Shown: positions 63,589 through 64,000 of the stretch, in pieces
Layout of the letters: each line of letters starts with the position of its first letter
Numbering within the stretch: position 1 is the stretch's first letter
Assembly (NCBI GenBank): GCA_022793795.1
Contig: JAAWDM010000032.1
Span: 62,001-126,000, forward strand
DNA from: Bacillota bacterium
GTDB lineage: Bacteria; Bacillota; Clostridia; Peptostreptococcales; Anaerovoracaceae
DNA length: 64,000 nt
Direction: 5' to 3'
Notes under the pieces: model-generated
What the model saw: the letters and a program-made list of their open reading frames with translations, nothing else
Databases searched by the model: none
What the model was told of the DNA's origin: nothing
Program-made: the position numbers and the translations under genes

Positions 63589-64000
63589 CTAATACTTTCT
63601 TCGATTCTGAATTTCCTCCAGATTAGCCAGATAAGATCGGTATCGAAGCGGATGAATCCTCCCTGTTTCTGCAGCTTCCCTTACCGCACAATCCGGTTCT
63701 GCCTTATGTCTGCAATCGTCATAGCGGCACTGGCCTCTAAGGGCCTCCATTTCTGGATAAAAACTGGTCAGGTTGTCCTCCTCCGCTTCTAAAATCTCAA
63801 AGGAAGTAAATCCTGGCGTATCGAAAATCATACCGCCTCCCTCTACCTGGAAAATTTCCACATGGCGAGTCGTATGTTTTCCTCTTCGTGTTTTTTCACT
63901 GATGGCGCCAGTCTCCATATTCGCTGTAGGATGGAGTTGATTGAGGAGAGTGGATTTTCCCACACCGGAAGGTCCTGCCAGGGCCGCCCTCTTTCCCCGA
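63589..64000 (-). CDS. rsgA: small ribosomal subunit biogenesis GTPase RsgA, C-terminal part (cut by the window edge)
   Basis: The last 137 codons are visible. They include the Walker A GPSGVGKS just inside the edge, the G2-region RRGKHTTRHVE, the G3 DTPGFTSF, and the zinc site C-x4-C-x-H-x5-C in CRYDDCRHKAEPDC. This is a circularly permuted GTPase, so its OB-fold and G4/G5 motifs lie beyond the edge. RsgA checks maturation of the 30S decoding centre. Confidence 0.96.
   Translation of the reverse strand, partial: RGKRAALAGPSGVGKSTLLNQLHPTANMETGAISEKTRRGKHTTRHVEIFQVEGGGMIFDTPGFTSFEILEAEEDNLTSFYPEMEALRGQCRYDDCRHKAEPDCAVREAAETGRIHPLRYRSYLANLEEIQNRRKY

Overview
The window comes from the chromosome of an anaerobic, endospore-forming member of the Clostridia (Bacillota). 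Anaerobic life is shown by an O2-sensitive ribonucleotide reductase (nrdDG), a modular [FeFe] hydrogenase, an iron-sulfur L-serine dehydratase and rubrerythrin. Sporulation is shown by an alpha/beta SASP, YlbJ, FtsK/SpoIIIE and a SpoIVFA-like membrane protein. Strong AGGAGG ribosome binding sites and TTGACA/TATAAT promoters fit the same group. The gene orders recall Clostridiales Family XIII (Anaerovoracaceae), but that is only an impression; no rRNA is present to place it. I recognised no prophage, integrated plasmid, CRISPR array, tRNA or rRNA.

Layout. 1-5.2 kb (minus strand): rplU-rpmA-obgE, a degenerate LytM protein, an HD protein, a cut-off radical SAM gene, and SOS-controlled recA. 5.2-14.4 kb (minus): a radical SAM protein, cinA, pgsA, rimO, ftsK, uppP and asd; dapA diverges from asd. 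15.4-24.6 kb: rpmF, ackA, tmcAL, ylbJ, a coiled-coil protein, coaD, rsmD, recG, an Asp23 protein and rpmB, with a SASP gene and a small membrane protein on the plus strand. 24.7-28.6 kb: nrdG and nrdD behind a 278-bp palindromic element, then a GNAT gene. 28.7-34.8 kb: a membrane-anchored PepD-like pseudoenzyme, rubrerythrin, and an FMN-riboswitch-controlled ribD-ribE-ribBA-ribH operon. 34.8-39.4 kb (minus): a DUF5688 gene, an NhaC-type antiporter, a LysR regulator and sdaA. 39.5-49.1 kb (minus): an rlmD-like gene, tgt, an EndoQ-UvrD fusion, a DUF3788 gene, queA and ruvBAC. 49.3-51.4 kb: argR-recN. 51.7-59.4 kb (minus): hydrogenase and flavoprotein partner, an EamA exporter, holA and comEC. 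59.6-64 kb: a class A penicillin-binding protein, rpe and a cut-off rsgA.

How the genes work together. DNA repair is unusually dense: recA, recG, recN, ruvCAB, the EndoQ-UvrD fusion and DNA polymerase III delta. LexA-type operators lie at recA and, less perfectly, inside the ruvC promoter. Translation and RNA modification form a second theme: L21, L27, L28, L32, Obg, RimO, RsmD, RlmD-like, Tgt, QueA, TmcAL and RsgA. The rib operon makes riboflavin and is closed by FMN. The sdaA-lysR-nhaC group looks like a serine catabolism and transport module.

Most notable observations: (1) an in-frame TAG at codon 11 of an otherwise intact rpmA; (2) a structured element of about 50-75 bp shared by the leaders of ruvC and the EndoQ-UvrD gene; (3) the EndoQ-UvrD fusion itself; (4) a 278-bp palindromic MITE-like element between the nrdD promoter and its start codon; (5) a PepD-like protein that has lost its metal ligands; (6) a glutamate-synthase-linked type of [FeFe] hydrogenase pair; (7) a serine-rich 14-codon leader ORF before sdaA.
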